The position numbers and the translations under genes were made by a program. From positions 1 to 56,886 of the forward strand of contig JABXKS010000052.1 in the NCBI GenBank assembly GCA_013619125.1: a DNA stretch of 56,886 nt. The letters are read 5' to 3'. Shown in pieces: positions 33,234-41,407 of this stretch (position 1 is its first letter; every line of letters begins with the position of its first letter). A model generated the notes under the pieces. It worked only from the letters and a program-made list of their open reading frames with translations. It was not told where the DNA came from and ran no database searches. The stretch comes from Clostridiales bacterium (lineage in GTDB: Bacteria > Bacillota > Clostridia > Tissierellales > GPF-1).

Positions 33234-34979
33234 ATGAGTGAAATGGTGAAAGCGACCATTAATGGAAAATCGATCGAGGTTCCTCAAGGAACAACGATCT
33301 TAGATGCAGCAAAAACGATGAGTATTGACATTCCAACACTATGCCATTTGAATCTTCATGATTTTGGCATCGTAAACAAAGTGGCTTCTTGCCGTGTTTG
33401 TGTGGTAGAAGTGGAGAATCGTCCGGCTTTGATGCCATCATGCGCCACTGAAATTACGGAAGGCATGAATGTCAAGACGCATACGGCACGCGCCGTACAA
33501 GGAAGAAGAACCGCTTTAGAGCTATTGCTTTCTGATCATCCGCAAGATTGTCTGTCTTGTGCGAAGAACCAGAATTGCGATTTACAGTCTCTTGCGGGAG
33601 AGATGGGCATTTTGGATATCCGATATGAAGGCGAAAGTCTAGAGTATGAAAAAGATATTTCAAGTGCCTCTTTGGTACGTGATCCCAATAAATGCATCAT
33701 GTGCCGACGTTGTGAAACCATGTGCAACGAGGTTCAAACATGTGGGATTCTTTCCGGTGTAAACCGTGGATTCGATTCCTTTGTGGGAACAGCGTTCAAT
33801 CTGCCTTTAAATGAAACGTCATGTACTTATTGCGGTCAGTGTTTGGCGGTATGTCCGACAGCGGCCATCTCGGAGAAGAACAATATTTCCGAGGTATGGA
33901 ATTCATTGTTGGATCCAACAAAACATGTTGTGGTACAGGTGGCGCCAGCGATTCGTGTTGCAATTGGAGAAGAATTTGGTATGGAGCCAGGCACATTGGT
34001 TACTGGACAATTGGCGGCAGGTCTTCGCACCATGGGATTTGACGGCGTGTTCGATACAGACTTTGCGGCTGACTTGACGATTATGGAAGAGGCAAGTGAA
34101 TTGGTTCACCGCATTCAGTCCGGCGGACCGCTTCCGATGTTGACTTCTTGTTGCCCGGCATGGGTGCGATTTATCGAGGCGAATTATCCGGATCTTCTTG
34201 ATATTCCTTCGACTTGTCGATCACCGCAAATTATGTTTGGTGCCATTGCGAAAACCTATTATGCAAAGAAAAAGAATATCAAGCCTGAAAATATGACGGT
34301 GATTTCTGTGATGCCTTGTGTGGCGAAGAAAACAGAAGCCGAGCGACCAGAATTGGTAAGTGCAGGCGAGTCAGATGTCGATTTCGTGTTGACTACTCGC
34401 GAATTGGCGCAGATGTTCAAGATTGCAGGAATTAACTTTACTGAGCTTCCTGAAGAGGACTTCGATGATGTTTTGGGCGCGTCAACAGGTGCGGCGGTTA
34501 TCTTTGGTGCGACAGGTGGTGTAATCGAGGCGGCAACCCGTACTGCATACGAATGGATTACCGGCGAAGAACTTGAAAAAGTTGATTTCCAACAGCTTCG
34601 CGGCATGGAGGGAATTCGATCTGCTTCTGTCGATATCGGAGATTTAACCTTAAATATTGGAATCGCTCATGGTCTTGGAAATGCGAGAAAATTGCTCGAC
34701 GATATTCGAGCAGGCAAGTCGAATTTCCATGCGATTGAGATTATGGCATGCCCCGGCGGATGTATTGGCGGCGGTGGACAACCATATCATCATGGTGATT
34801 CTGAGATTATCAAAAAGCGTGCGGAAGCGATTTATCGCGAAGATGCGGGCAAGAAAATTCGATCATCTCATAAGAACCCGCAGATCGTTGCTTTGTACGA
34901 TGAGTACCTTGGAAAACCATACGGTGAGAAGGCGCACAAGCTTCTTCATACGACATACAAAAAACGAGATAAGATTTAG
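33234..34979 (+). CDS. hydA: [FeFe] hydrogenase catalytic subunit
   Basis: This 581-aa hydrogenase has an N-terminal [2Fe-2S] domain (Cys37, 53, 56, 70) and a His-ligated [4Fe-4S] site in DHPQDCLSCAKNQNC (about residues 101-115). Two [4Fe-4S] clusters follow (CIMCRRCETMC, CTYCGQCLAVCP), then the H-cluster domain: TSCCPAW (304-310), MPCVAKKTE (360-368) and MACPGGCIGGGGQP (504-517). Cys306 is the expected proton-shuttle cysteine; Cys307, 362, 506 and 510 bind the H-cluster. HydE, HydF and HydG maturases are not in this window. A hairpin array and a terminator follow. Confidence 0.97.
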   Translation: MSEMVKATINGKSIEVPQGTTILDAAKTMSIDIPTLCHLNLHDFGIVNKVASCRVCVVEVENRPALMPSCATEITEGMNVKTHTARAVQGRRTALELLLSDHPQDCLSCAKNQNCDLQSLAGEMGILDIRYEGESLEYEKDISSASLVRDPNKCIMCRRCETMCNEVQTCGILSGVNRGFDSFVGTAFNLPLNETSCTYCGQCLAVCPTAAISEKNNISEVWNSLLDPTKHVVVQVAPAIRVAIGEEFGMEPGTLVTGQLAAGLRTMGFDGVFDTDFAADLTIMEEASELVHRIQSGGPLPMLTSCCPAWVRFIEANYPDLLDIPSTCRSPQIMFGAIAKTYYAKKKNIKPENMTVISVMPCVAKKTEAERPELVSAGESDVDFVLTTRELAQMFKIAGINFTELPEEDFDDVLGASTGAAVIFGATGGVIEAATRTAYEWITGEELEKVDFQQLRGMEGIRSASVDIGDLTLNIGIAHGLGNARKLLDDIRAGKSNFHAIEIMACPGGCIGGGGQPYHHGDSEIIKKRAEAIYREDAGKKIRSSHKNPQIVALYDEYLGKPYGEKAHKLLHTTYKKRDKI

Positions 34980-34980
34980 G

Positions 34981-35101
34981 CCAGGGTATTGTCGAAGACA
35001 ATGCCAAGCCCCGGGTATGCCGAAGGCATGCCAAGAAGAGCCCGGGCTTGCGTTAGCAAGCCAAGCTGCCAGGGTTAAGGTTTGCTAGGGTATTCCGCAA
35101 G
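34981..35101 (+). repeat. Hairpin repeat array, part 1 (3' end of the hydrogenase transcript)
   Basis: Short hairpin units have constant flanks CC(A/G)GGG and GCCAAG and variable stems. Unit 1 is at 34981-35008 (ATTGTC-GAA-GACAAT), unit 2 at 35011-35035 (ATGCC-GAA-GGCAT) and unit 3 at 35042-35065 (GGCTTGC-GTTA-GCAAGCC). A degenerate or truncated stretch at 35069-35101 contains CCAGGG, TAGGGTATTCCGCAAG and no matching right half. The outer GG...CC pairs and a T-G or C-G pair close each stem. Stop codons and the absence of a ribosome site argue against coding. Confidence 0.85.
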
Positions 35102-35138
35102 TGAAAAAAAGAGTCTCACGATTATGTGACAGATTATT

Positions 35139-35170
35139 AAAAAAGTCCCGCAAATTAGCGGGACTTTTTT
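35139..35170 (+). terminator. Terminator of the hydrogenase operon
   Basis: AAAAAGTCCCGC-AAATTA-GCGGGACTTTTTT is a strong symmetrical hairpin that could act in both directions. It lies inside the hairpin array, about 160 nt after hydA. Confidence 0.92.
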
Positions 35171-35195
35171 CATGTCTTCCATTGACAGATATGAT
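35167..35195 (+). promoter_or_regulatory. Possible promoter of mnmA
   Basis: TTTTCA (35167-35172) and TATGAT (35190-35195) are 17 nt apart. Alternatively TTGACA at 35182-35187 serves as -35 with TATCAG (35203-35208) at 15 nt. Either would place the second half of the hairpin array in the mnmA leader. Confidence 0.5.
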
Positions 35196-35207
35196 ACCAT
35201 GGTATCA
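35192..35207 (+). promoter_or_regulatory. Perfect 16-bp palindrome over the mnmA promoter
   Basis: TGATACCATGGTATCA is a perfect palindrome overlapping the likely -10 and transcription start. It has the form of a dimeric repressor operator. I do not recognise the regulator family. Confidence 0.6.
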
Positions 35208-35219
35208 GGGATTTTTCGC

Positions 35220-35344
35220 CCAGGGTTTGCCGAAGGCATGCCAAGAGCAAGCCAAGCCCCGGGCATTCTGTAAGGAATGCCAAGCCAGGGTATTGTCGAA
35301 GACAATGCCAAGACAGGCCAGGGTATTCTGCAAGGAATGCCAAG
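35220..35344 (+). repeat. Hairpin repeat array, part 2 (leader of mnmA)
   Basis: Four further units of the same family are at 35220-35245 (TTGCC-GAA-GGCAT, one mismatch), 35259-35284 (GGCATTC...GAATGCC), 35285-35312 (identical over 28 nt to unit 1) and 35318-35344 (GGTATTC...GAATGCC). An isolated right half AGCAAGCCAAG lies at 35246-35256. The last unit ends 6 nt before the mnmA ribosome binding site, so folding could affect mnmA translation. Confidence 0.85.
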
Positions 35345-35363
35345 CAAAGAAAGGAAGAACAAA

Positions 35364-36455
35364 ATGAAAGCAAAAAACGAGACGCGAATCGTCATCGGAA
35401 TGTCCGGCGGAGTAGACTCCTCGGTCGCCGCTTATCTCTTGCAAAAAGAGGGGTATGACGTGATCGGCGTATTTATGAAAAACTGGGAAGAAAAAGATGA
35501 AGATGGGCATTGTACAGCCCTGGAGGATTTTGAAGACGTGGTGGAGGTTTCTGAGAAACTGGAGATGCCTTACGAGCTTGTAAATTTTGAAAAAGAGTAT
35601 TGGGACCGGGTATTCACCTATTTTCTGGATGAATACAAGCGGGGACGAACTCCGAATCCTGATGTGATGTGCAACAAGGAAATTAAATTCAAGGCATTCT
35701 TGGAGCATGCAGAAAGCATGGGAGCTGATTTTATTGCCATGGGGCATTACGCTGCTACGGATATAAAAGATGACAAGCATCGATTGTTGCGCGCCAAGGA
35801 TCTCAACAAGGATCAGAGTTATTTTCTCTGTGGGCTGAATCAATCGCAGGTTTCCAAGGCGATTTTCCCTTTGGCGGAAATTACGAAACCTGAGGTGCGG
35901 GTAATTGCGGAAGAATTGGAGTTGTCTACGGCGAAGAAAAAGGATTCGACGGGAATCTGTTTTATTGGCGAACGAGACTTCAATGCCTTTTTGGATCGAT
36001 TCTTGCCGGCGCAACCGGGAAAAATAGTGACATTAACTGGAGAAGTGATGGGGGATCATGAGGGTCTCTTGTATTACACAATCGGTCAGCGAAAGGGTTT
36101 GGGGATCGGCGGAAAAGGGTCGGGCGAGCCATGGTTTGTCATCGACAAGAATCTAGAGAATAATGAATTGATCGTGGTGCAAGGCAAGAATAATCCCTTG
36201 CGGTTTAAATCAGCTTTGGAGGCGGAACAGGTCTCTTGGATCGCCGATGAGCCGCCAGCGGAATTCTTCACATGTACAGCGAAGTTCCGATATCGACAGC
36301 CCGATCAAGGGGTGGATGTACGCCGGATTGAAAATGATCGATGGTTGGTGACCTTCCATGAGAAACAAGCGGGTATCGCGCCGGGGCAGATTGTCGCTTT
36401 TTATGATGAGCGTGTCTGTCTGGGCGGAGGCATCATTGACTTTGCGATCGAATAG
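35364..36455 (+). CDS. mnmA: tRNA-specific 2-thiouridylase
   Basis: MnmA adds sulfur to C2 of wobble uridine-34 in Lys, Glu and Gln tRNAs using ATP and persulfide from a cysteine desulfurase. The 363-aa enzyme has the PP-loop MSGGVDSS at residues 13-20, catalytic Cys103 in [12 protein letters not shown], and Cys199 in [12 protein letters not shown]. The start is ATG 35364 after AAAGGAAG; an in-frame ATG at 35277 would run through the hairpin repeats and is rejected. iscS-like genes, frequent neighbours, are absent. Confidence 0.95.
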   Translation: MKAKNETRIVIGMSGGVDSSVAAYLLQKEGYDVIGVFMKNWEEKDEDGHCTALEDFEDVVEVSEKLEMPYELVNFEKEYWDRVFTYFLDEYKRGRTPNPDVMCNKEIKFKAFLEHAESMGADFIAMGHYAATDIKDDKHRLLRAKDLNKDQSYFLCGLNQSQVSKAIFPLAEITKPEVRVIAEELELSTAKKKDSTGICFIGERDFNAFLDRFLPAQPGKIVTLTGEVMGDHEGLLYYTIGQRKGLGIGGKGSGEPWFVIDKNLENNELIVVQGKNNPLRFKSALEAEQVSWIADEPPAEFFTCTAKFRYRQPDQGVDVRRIENDRWLVTFHEKQAGIAPGQIVAFYDERVCLGGGIIDFAIE

Positions 36456-36466
36456 GAGATGACGAG

Positions 36467-37918
36467 ATGAATTGGAGCGAATGGAAAGAGCAGAATCAAT
36501 TTTTACGGATTTTCGAAGAGTTTTCAAAGATTCCTCACTGTTCCCACAATGAAACGGCAGTCAGTAACTGGCTGGCTGAGTTGGCAAGGGGATGGGGTCT
36601 TGAAGTGATGCAGGATCAAAAGATGAATCTGTATATTCGAAAGCCGGCATCACCAGGCTACGAGTCTCGTCCCCCTATTATCCTACAGGGACATATGGAC
36701 ATGGTTTGCGAAAAAAACACGACAACCTGTCATGATTTCATTCAAGAAGGAATCGAAATGATCGTGGACGGGGATTGGCTTCACGCCAAAGAAACAACCC
36801 TGGGCGCGGATAATGGAATAGCCGTTGCGTATATGCTGGCTATTTTGCAGGACAAAGATGCCAAGCATCCGACATTGGAATGCATGATCACGACGGAAGA
36901 AGAGACGGGGATGGGTGGTGCGAGCGCCATCGATGGTACTTGGTTTACTGCCAAGGCCATGATTAACCTTGATTCCGAAGAAGAAGGATACGCCTTGGTT
37001 AGCTGTGCCGGCGGCATGCGAAGCCAGTTCGAAATCCCTTTTAAGCGAGAGCCAGCAGGGTTGAAGAGCAAAGGATTCCGCTTGGAAGTGAAGGGATTGA
37101 AAGGTGGACATTCCGGTGCCGAAATTCATCATGGCCGTGGAAATGCGAATCAGATCCTAGGGCGAGTATTGGGTGCTTTGACAGAAAAATTCACCTTTGG
37201 TGTTAGCGCTGTTTCCGGCGGCAATAAAATGAATGCTATCCCGCGGGAGGCACAAGCCATTTTGATGGTGGAACCTGATGCGCTGGAAAGTATATCAAGT
37301 CACTTGCATTTTTTGGAAGCTGTGATTAATCAAGAAATGCGTGGCAAAGATCAGCTGGAATTGCAGCTTCATTCTATGGAGGAAATGGTTTCGGTTTGGG
37401 ATAGAGAATCGACAGAACGAATCATCTCTGCTTTGGTTTTGTGCCCGAATGGGGTGCAGACCATGAGTGTAAATATTGCTGGACTCGTGGAAAGCTCGAC
37501 GAATCTCGGGGTTGTTTCCACAAACGAGGATACGGTTCTATTTGAAAGTGCCATCCGTAGTTCAATGGGCAGTCTCAAGCGGGAAATTGCAGATCGCGTG
37601 GCGCGTTTGGCGGTTTCTTTGGGTGGAGAACATCGAATCGGCAGTGAATATCCAGCCTGGGAGTATCGGGAGGATTCACCGCTGCGTGACCTTTTGGTGG
37701 AGAGCTATCGGGAGCAAACGCAAAAGGAATTGCAAGTGACCGCGATTCATGCAGGTTTGGAATGTGGCCTTTTGGGACGCACTATGTCAGATCTTGATAT
37801 GATTTCAATTGGTCCAGATATGAAAGACGTTCATACGCCTGAGGAAGCATTGAATCTTCCTTCTGCGGTTAGAACCTATAAATTTTTACTAAATGTCTTA
37901 AAAAATTATAATGATTAA
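36467..37918 (+). CDS. pepD: Beta-Ala-His dipeptidase (aminoacyl-histidine dipeptidase, M20 family)
   Basis: This 483-aa zinc dipeptidase cleaves Xaa-His and other dipeptides. It shows ILQGHMDMVCEKN near residue 75 (first metal-binding His/Asp), LGADNGIAVAYML near 112, TTEEETGMGGA near 142, and a later lid domain of the PepD type. It has no signal peptide, so it is cytoplasmic. ATG 36467 follows TAGGAGATGACG. Together with the M18 aminopeptidase nearby, it supports peptide and amino-acid use. Confidence 0.92.
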   Translation: MNWSEWKEQNQFLRIFEEFSKIPHCSHNETAVSNWLAELARGWGLEVMQDQKMNLYIRKPASPGYESRPPIILQGHMDMVCEKNTTTCHDFIQEGIEMIVDGDWLHAKETTLGADNGIAVAYMLAILQDKDAKHPTLECMITTEEETGMGGASAIDGTWFTAKAMINLDSEEEGYALVSCAGGMRSQFEIPFKREPAGLKSKGFRLEVKGLKGGHSGAEIHHGRGNANQILGRVLGALTEKFTFGVSAVSGGNKMNAIPREAQAILMVEPDALESISSHLHFLEAVINQEMRGKDQLELQLHSMEEMVSVWDRESTERIISALVLCPNGVQTMSVNIAGLVESSTNLGVVSTNEDTVLFESAIRSSMGSLKREIADRVARLAVSLGGEHRIGSEYPAWEYREDSPLRDLLVESYREQTQKELQVTAIHAGLECGLLGRTMSDLDMISIGPDMKDVHTPEEALNLPSAVRTYKFLLNVLKNYND

Positions 37919-37930
37919 AGGAGAATATCA

Positions 37931-38335
37931 ATGACTGAAGAAAAAAAAGGCTGTTGCTGTGGAGAAGAGAAAGAAGAAGTAGGATCATGCTGTGGGGGAA
38001 ACCACGAAAAGGGAAGCTGCTGTGGGGAACATGGAGATCACGATCATGGTCATGATCACGAGCATGATGAAGAGGTTCCAGTTCTTCATTTGGAATTGGA
38101 AGATGGAACAGAGATGCCTTGCTACGTCCTAGAGATCTTGGATATTGAAGATGCGTCTTATATTGCTTTGCTGCCAGAGGACGAAGAAACATTTATGATC
38201 TACAAATATGATGAAGAAGGCGAAGACGTCAAGCTGTCCAATATTGAGAGCGACGACGAGTATTTGCGCATTGCAACAATCTTTGAAGCACATTTCGACG
38301 CGGAAGAAGAGGAAGAAGCGAAAGAAGAGGAATAA
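37931..38335 (+). CDS. DUF1292 protein with a cysteine- and histidine-rich N-terminus
   Basis: This is a 134-aa acidic protein. Residues 1-46 hold seven cysteines (8, 9, 10, 20, 21, 30, 31) in CCCG/CCGG/CCGE pairs and seven histidines (25, 34, 37, 39, 41, 43, 45), several alternating with Asp. This resembles metal-binding tails of nickel or zinc chaperones. Residues about 49-118 match the small DUF1292 fold (VLHLELEDGTEMPCYVLEI, then YIALLPED) seen in Firmicutes. The C-terminus is a run of Glu. AAAGGAGAA precedes ATG 37931. It lies between two peptidase genes, which need zinc or other divalent metals. The function is unknown. Confidence 0.75.
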   Translation: MTEEKKGCCCGEEKEEVGSCCGGNHEKGSCCGEHGDHDHGHDHEHDEEVPVLHLELEDGTEMPCYVLEILDIEDASYIALLPEDEETFMIYKYDEEGEDVKLSNIESDDEYLRIATIFEAHFDAEEEEEAKEEE

Positions 38336-38337
38336 TC

Positions 38338-39615
38338 ATGAGCGGAAAGGAACTACTTCAATGGATTGATGCAAGTCCAACAGCATTTCATGCCGCAAAA
38401 GTTCTAACGAAACATTTAGTGGAAGCTGGATTTGAGGCGCTTCAAATGGAGCAGGCTTGGAAGTTGAAATCGGGCGGGTCTTATTTTGTCACCAAGAATG
38501 ATTCTGCGGTTATCGCTTTTCGCGTCGGAACGGAATCCGTCGCGGAGGCGGGCTTCCGTTTGATCGGTTCCCATACGGACGCGCCAGGATTTCGAATTAA
38601 GCCCAGTGCAGAAACGGTTTCGGGGAAACGATATTTGCGATTGAACACCGAGGTGTACGGTGGTCCCATTCACCATACATGGATGGATCGTCCCTTGACG
38701 ATCGCAGGGCGCGTTATGGTTGCAACAGAGGATGTGATGAAGCCGTCTTCGCGATTGGTTCGCTTTAAACGGCCAATGGCGATTATTCCAAACCTTGCCA
38801 TTCATATGAATCGGGAAGTCAATCAGGGAGCGACGTTCAATCCGCAAACACAATTGTTGCCGTTGGTTGCACTGACTGAAAATGGAGAGGCGACGGATGG
38901 CTGGCTTCTCAATCTTTTGGCTGGGGAGTTGAAAATTGAAAAAGAGCAGATCTTGGATTGGGATCTTTTCTTGGCAGATGCGCAACCCGGTTGTTTGATT
39001 GGGGAAGCGGAGAATTTGATCTCGGTCGGACGCCAAGACAATTTATCGATGGTACATGCCTCCTATAAGGCACTGATTGACTCAAAAGCGACTTCAGTGA
39101 CGCAGGTGCTAGTCGCCTATGACAATGAGGAGATTGGAAGCCGTACGATGCAAGGGGCGGACTCTCCTTGGTTGTCTCAGGTTCTGGAACGGATTGCCGG
39201 CAATGAACGCGAAATCTACTTTCGTGCCTTGGCACAGTCCTTTTTGGTATCGGCGGATATGGCCCATGCTTTGCATCCAAATTATCCGGAGAAGCATGAC
39301 CCGACCAATCAACCAGTCCTTGGAAAGGGACCTGTCATCAAGATCAACGCCAGTTACGCCTATACTTCCAATGCGGCATCGATTGCCGTTTTCGAGAGAA
39401 TCTGCAAAGCTCAGGGAATTCCTGTGCAGCGCTATGTGAATCGATCCGATGCGCGGGGTGGATCAACCATTGGTCCGATCACCATGCGACATCTGCCGAT
39501 TTCAGCTATTGACATTGGTTCTCCAATTATTGGGATGCATGCAATCCGAGAATTGGGAGAGATCAAGGACCATGAGTGGATGATCCAAGCAATGACTGCA
39601 TTTTTTATGGCGTAA
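38338..39615 (+). CDS. M18 family aminopeptidase
   Basis: This 425-aa cytoplasmic metalloaminopeptidase shows SHTDAPGFRIKPS near residue 79 (metal-binding His/Asp), AYDNEEIGSRTMQGADS near residue 260 (catalytic Glu pair), and HALHPNYPEKHDP near residue 310 (metal-binding His). Family members form large tetrahedral dodecamers that remove N-terminal residues from peptides. It starts 2 nt after the DUF1292 stop. ApeB is the Firmicute homologue name, but I leave the symbol empty. Confidence 0.92.
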   Translation: MSGKELLQWIDASPTAFHAAKVLTKHLVEAGFEALQMEQAWKLKSGGSYFVTKNDSAVIAFRVGTESVAEAGFRLIGSHTDAPGFRIKPSAETVSGKRYLRLNTEVYGGPIHHTWMDRPLTIAGRVMVATEDVMKPSSRLVRFKRPMAIIPNLAIHMNREVNQGATFNPQTQLLPLVALTENGEATDGWLLNLLAGELKIEKEQILDWDLFLADAQPGCLIGEAENLISVGRQDNLSMVHASYKALIDSKATSVTQVLVAYDNEEIGSRTMQGADSPWLSQVLERIAGNEREIYFRALAQSFLVSADMAHALHPNYPEKHDPTNQPVLGKGPVIKINASYAYTSNAASIAVFERICKAQGIPVQRYVNRSDARGGSTIGPITMRHLPISAIDIGSPIIGMHAIRELGEIKDHEWMIQAMTAFFMA

Positions 39616-39620
39616 GCACG

Positions 39621-39649
39621 TTTACAGGGAATGCGAGATATGATAGTAT
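39621..39649 (+). promoter_or_regulatory. Promoter of the parvulin-like foldase gene
   Basis: TTTACA (39621-39626) and TAGTAT (39644-39649) are 17 nt apart, about 35 nt before the start codon. Confidence 0.55.
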
Positions 39650-39684
39650 AGATAAGATTATAAGCTGAAAGGAAGAGTAAACAT

Positions 39685-40431
39685 ATGGAAGAAACAAAGG
39701 TATTAGCCGTCGTAGGCGGTTCGGAGATTACAGAGAATGATGTTATGAATTTAATGAATGGCTTGCAGCCTCAACAACAAGCGCAATTTGCGACAGAGGA
39801 AGGCAAAGTTCGTTTATTGGATGAATTGATCAATCAAGAAATGTTCTACTTGGATGCAATGGAATCTGACATGGAAAATGATGATCTGTTCAAGCAAGAA
39901 ATGGAAATTGCACGAAAAACGATCTTAAAACAAATGGCTATGAAACAACTATTGGATTCTGTAAAAGTGGAAGACGAAGATGTGAAGGCATATTTTGAGA
40001 AACATGCTGATCGTTATGTTGAGCAAGGAACGGTTCATGCAAAGCATATTTTAGTGAAAACCAAAGAAGAAGCGGATGCGATTTTGACTGAGATTCAAGG
40101 CGGAGTTGCCTTTGAAGAGGCGGCAAAAGAACATTCTACTTGTCCTTCAAAAGAGCAAGGCGGAGATTTGGGCACATTTGCACGTGGTCAAATGGTTCCA
40201 GCTTTTGAAGATGCAGCTTTTGCGTTGGAAATTGGTGTAATTTCAGAGCCTGTTGAAACATCATTTGGCTTCCATTTGATTCGCGTTGAGGAGAAGATGG
40301 AAGAGCAAGCACAAAGCTATGAAGCGGTAAAAGAGCAGATTAGTGGTCAACTTGTGGCGATGGGTCAGAATGAAGCCTATGTGAAAAAAACAGAAGAATT
40401 GCGAAGCAAATTCCAATTTGAGAAAAAGTAG
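39685..40431 (+). CDS. Peptidyl-prolyl cis-trans isomerase (parvulin, PpiC type)
   Basis: This 248-aa foldase has a SurA-N-like helical region (about residues 1-105) followed by a parvulin domain (about 110-210) with AKHILVKTKEEA, CPSKEQGGDLG and FGFHLIRVEE. There is no signal peptide or lipobox, unlike the exported PrsA, so it is probably cytoplasmic and related to trigger-factor-like clostridial parvulins. A compact terminator follows, so it is monocistronic. Confidence 0.9.
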   Translation: MEETKVLAVVGGSEITENDVMNLMNGLQPQQQAQFATEEGKVRLLDELINQEMFYLDAMESDMENDDLFKQEMEIARKTILKQMAMKQLLDSVKVEDEDVKAYFEKHADRYVEQGTVHAKHILVKTKEEADAILTEIQGGVAFEEAAKEHSTCPSKEQGGDLGTFARGQMVPAFEDAAFALEIGVISEPVETSFGFHLIRVEEKMEEQAQSYEAVKEQISGQLVAMGQNEAYVKKTEELRSKFQFEKK

Positions 40432-40434
40432 GAG

Positions 40435-40464
40435 AGATGGGATGCGCAGCATCCCATCTTTTTT
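40435..40464 (+). terminator. Terminator after the foldase gene
   Basis: AGATGGGATGC-GCA-GCATCCCATCT is followed by TTTTT. The hairpin ends just before the ribosome binding site (GAGGTG) of the next gene. Confidence 0.9.
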
Positions 40465-40474
40465 GAGGTGAAGC

Positions 40475-41407
40475 ATGAATCCAGAAAATCAATTTTATCG
40501 TGTGTATTCCGATGCGCTAAGGGAACGATTCGGCGAAAAAGTATATAAGCTGCCGGTGAATCTCCCCTTGACCTGCCCGAACCGGGATGGAACAAAGGGC
40601 CGGGGCGGATGTATTTTTTGCGGAGAAGACGGTGCTGGCCATGAAACCAGAGTGCCAGGTGCTAGTGTTCGAAAGCAATTAACCGAGACGATGGTTTATA
40701 TTCGCAAGCGATACGGAGCAAAGAAATTTATCGCCTATTTTCAGAACTACACCAACACCTATGTGTCCATGGATTTTTTCAAGGAAATGGTGGAGGCAAC
40801 GGTGATGGAAGATGTGGTTGCGATCTCTTTGTCCACAAGGCCGGACTGCGTTTCTGAGGAACAATTGACGTATCTCGATGAATTTCAGTGTCGTACGGGT
40901 ATGGTAGTTTATATAGAGATGGGGTTGCAGAGCGCCAACGATGAAACCCTGATCGCGATTCATCGCGGTCATACCGTTGCAGATTTCATCGATGCCGCCG
41001 AGCGGATCAAAGCCAAAGGTTTTATCCTTTGCACCCATATGATCTTGGACCTTCCATGGGACCGGGACGCGGATATTCTCGCCGGAGCGGTTCTTATGAA
41101 TCGACTGGGCGTGGATGAAGTGAAACTTCATTCTCTCTATGTTGTCAAGGGAACAGAATTGGAACGCATGGTGGATGCAGGCGAGGTGACTCTTTTGGAT
41201 ATGGAGACCTATATCGAGCGAGTGATCTTGTTTTTAAGAGCATTGGATACGGAGATTGTGATTCAAAGGATTATTGGACGCGCACCCAAAGAAAATGTAC
41301 GGAGTTGCAATTGGAACACTAGCTGGTGGAAGATTAAGGATGAGATCATCAAACGAATGGCGGAGAGAAATGTCTGCCAAGGTGATCGGAAGGGAATTGA
41401 ATCATGA
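40475..41407 (+). CDS. Radical SAM protein of the YhcC/TIGR01212 family
   Basis: This 310-aa radical SAM protein has Cys34 in LTCPNRDG and Cys46/Cys49 in GGCIFCGED, the spaced cluster motif of the family. VYIEMGLQSANDETL near residue 146 and HMILDLPW follow as S-adenosylmethionine-binding elements. YhcC-type proteins are widespread but without a settled reaction. The stop overlaps the start of the next hypothetical gene by ATGA. Confidence 0.88.
   Translation: MNPENQFYRVYSDALRERFGEKVYKLPVNLPLTCPNRDGTKGRGGCIFCGEDGAGHETRVPGASVRKQLTETMVYIRKRYGAKKFIAYFQNYTNTYVSMDFFKEMVEATVMEDVVAISLSTRPDCVSEEQLTYLDEFQCRTGMVVYIEMGLQSANDETLIAIHRGHTVADFIDAAERIKAKGFILCTHMILDLPWDRDADILAGAVLMNRLGVDEVKLHSLYVVKGTELERMVDAGEVTLLDMETYIERVILFLRALDTEIVIQRIIGRAPKENVRSCNWNTSWWKIKDEIIKRMAERNVCQGDRKGIES

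Noticed and set aside
34657-35088. Coding frames running from hydA into the hairpin array, and a frame entering mnmA from 35277
   Set aside because: They lie across the repeats, lack ribosome binding sites, and overlap hydA or mnmA in another frame or as a needless extension.
34981-35344. CRISPR array
   Set aside because: Units are almost back to back, have variable stems and constant short flanks, and there are no unique spacers of uniform length or cas genes.
35205-36014. Long minus-strand frame opposite mnmA (269 codons)
   Set aside because: It is antisense to a clearly conserved gene, has no ribosome site and shows no family resemblance.
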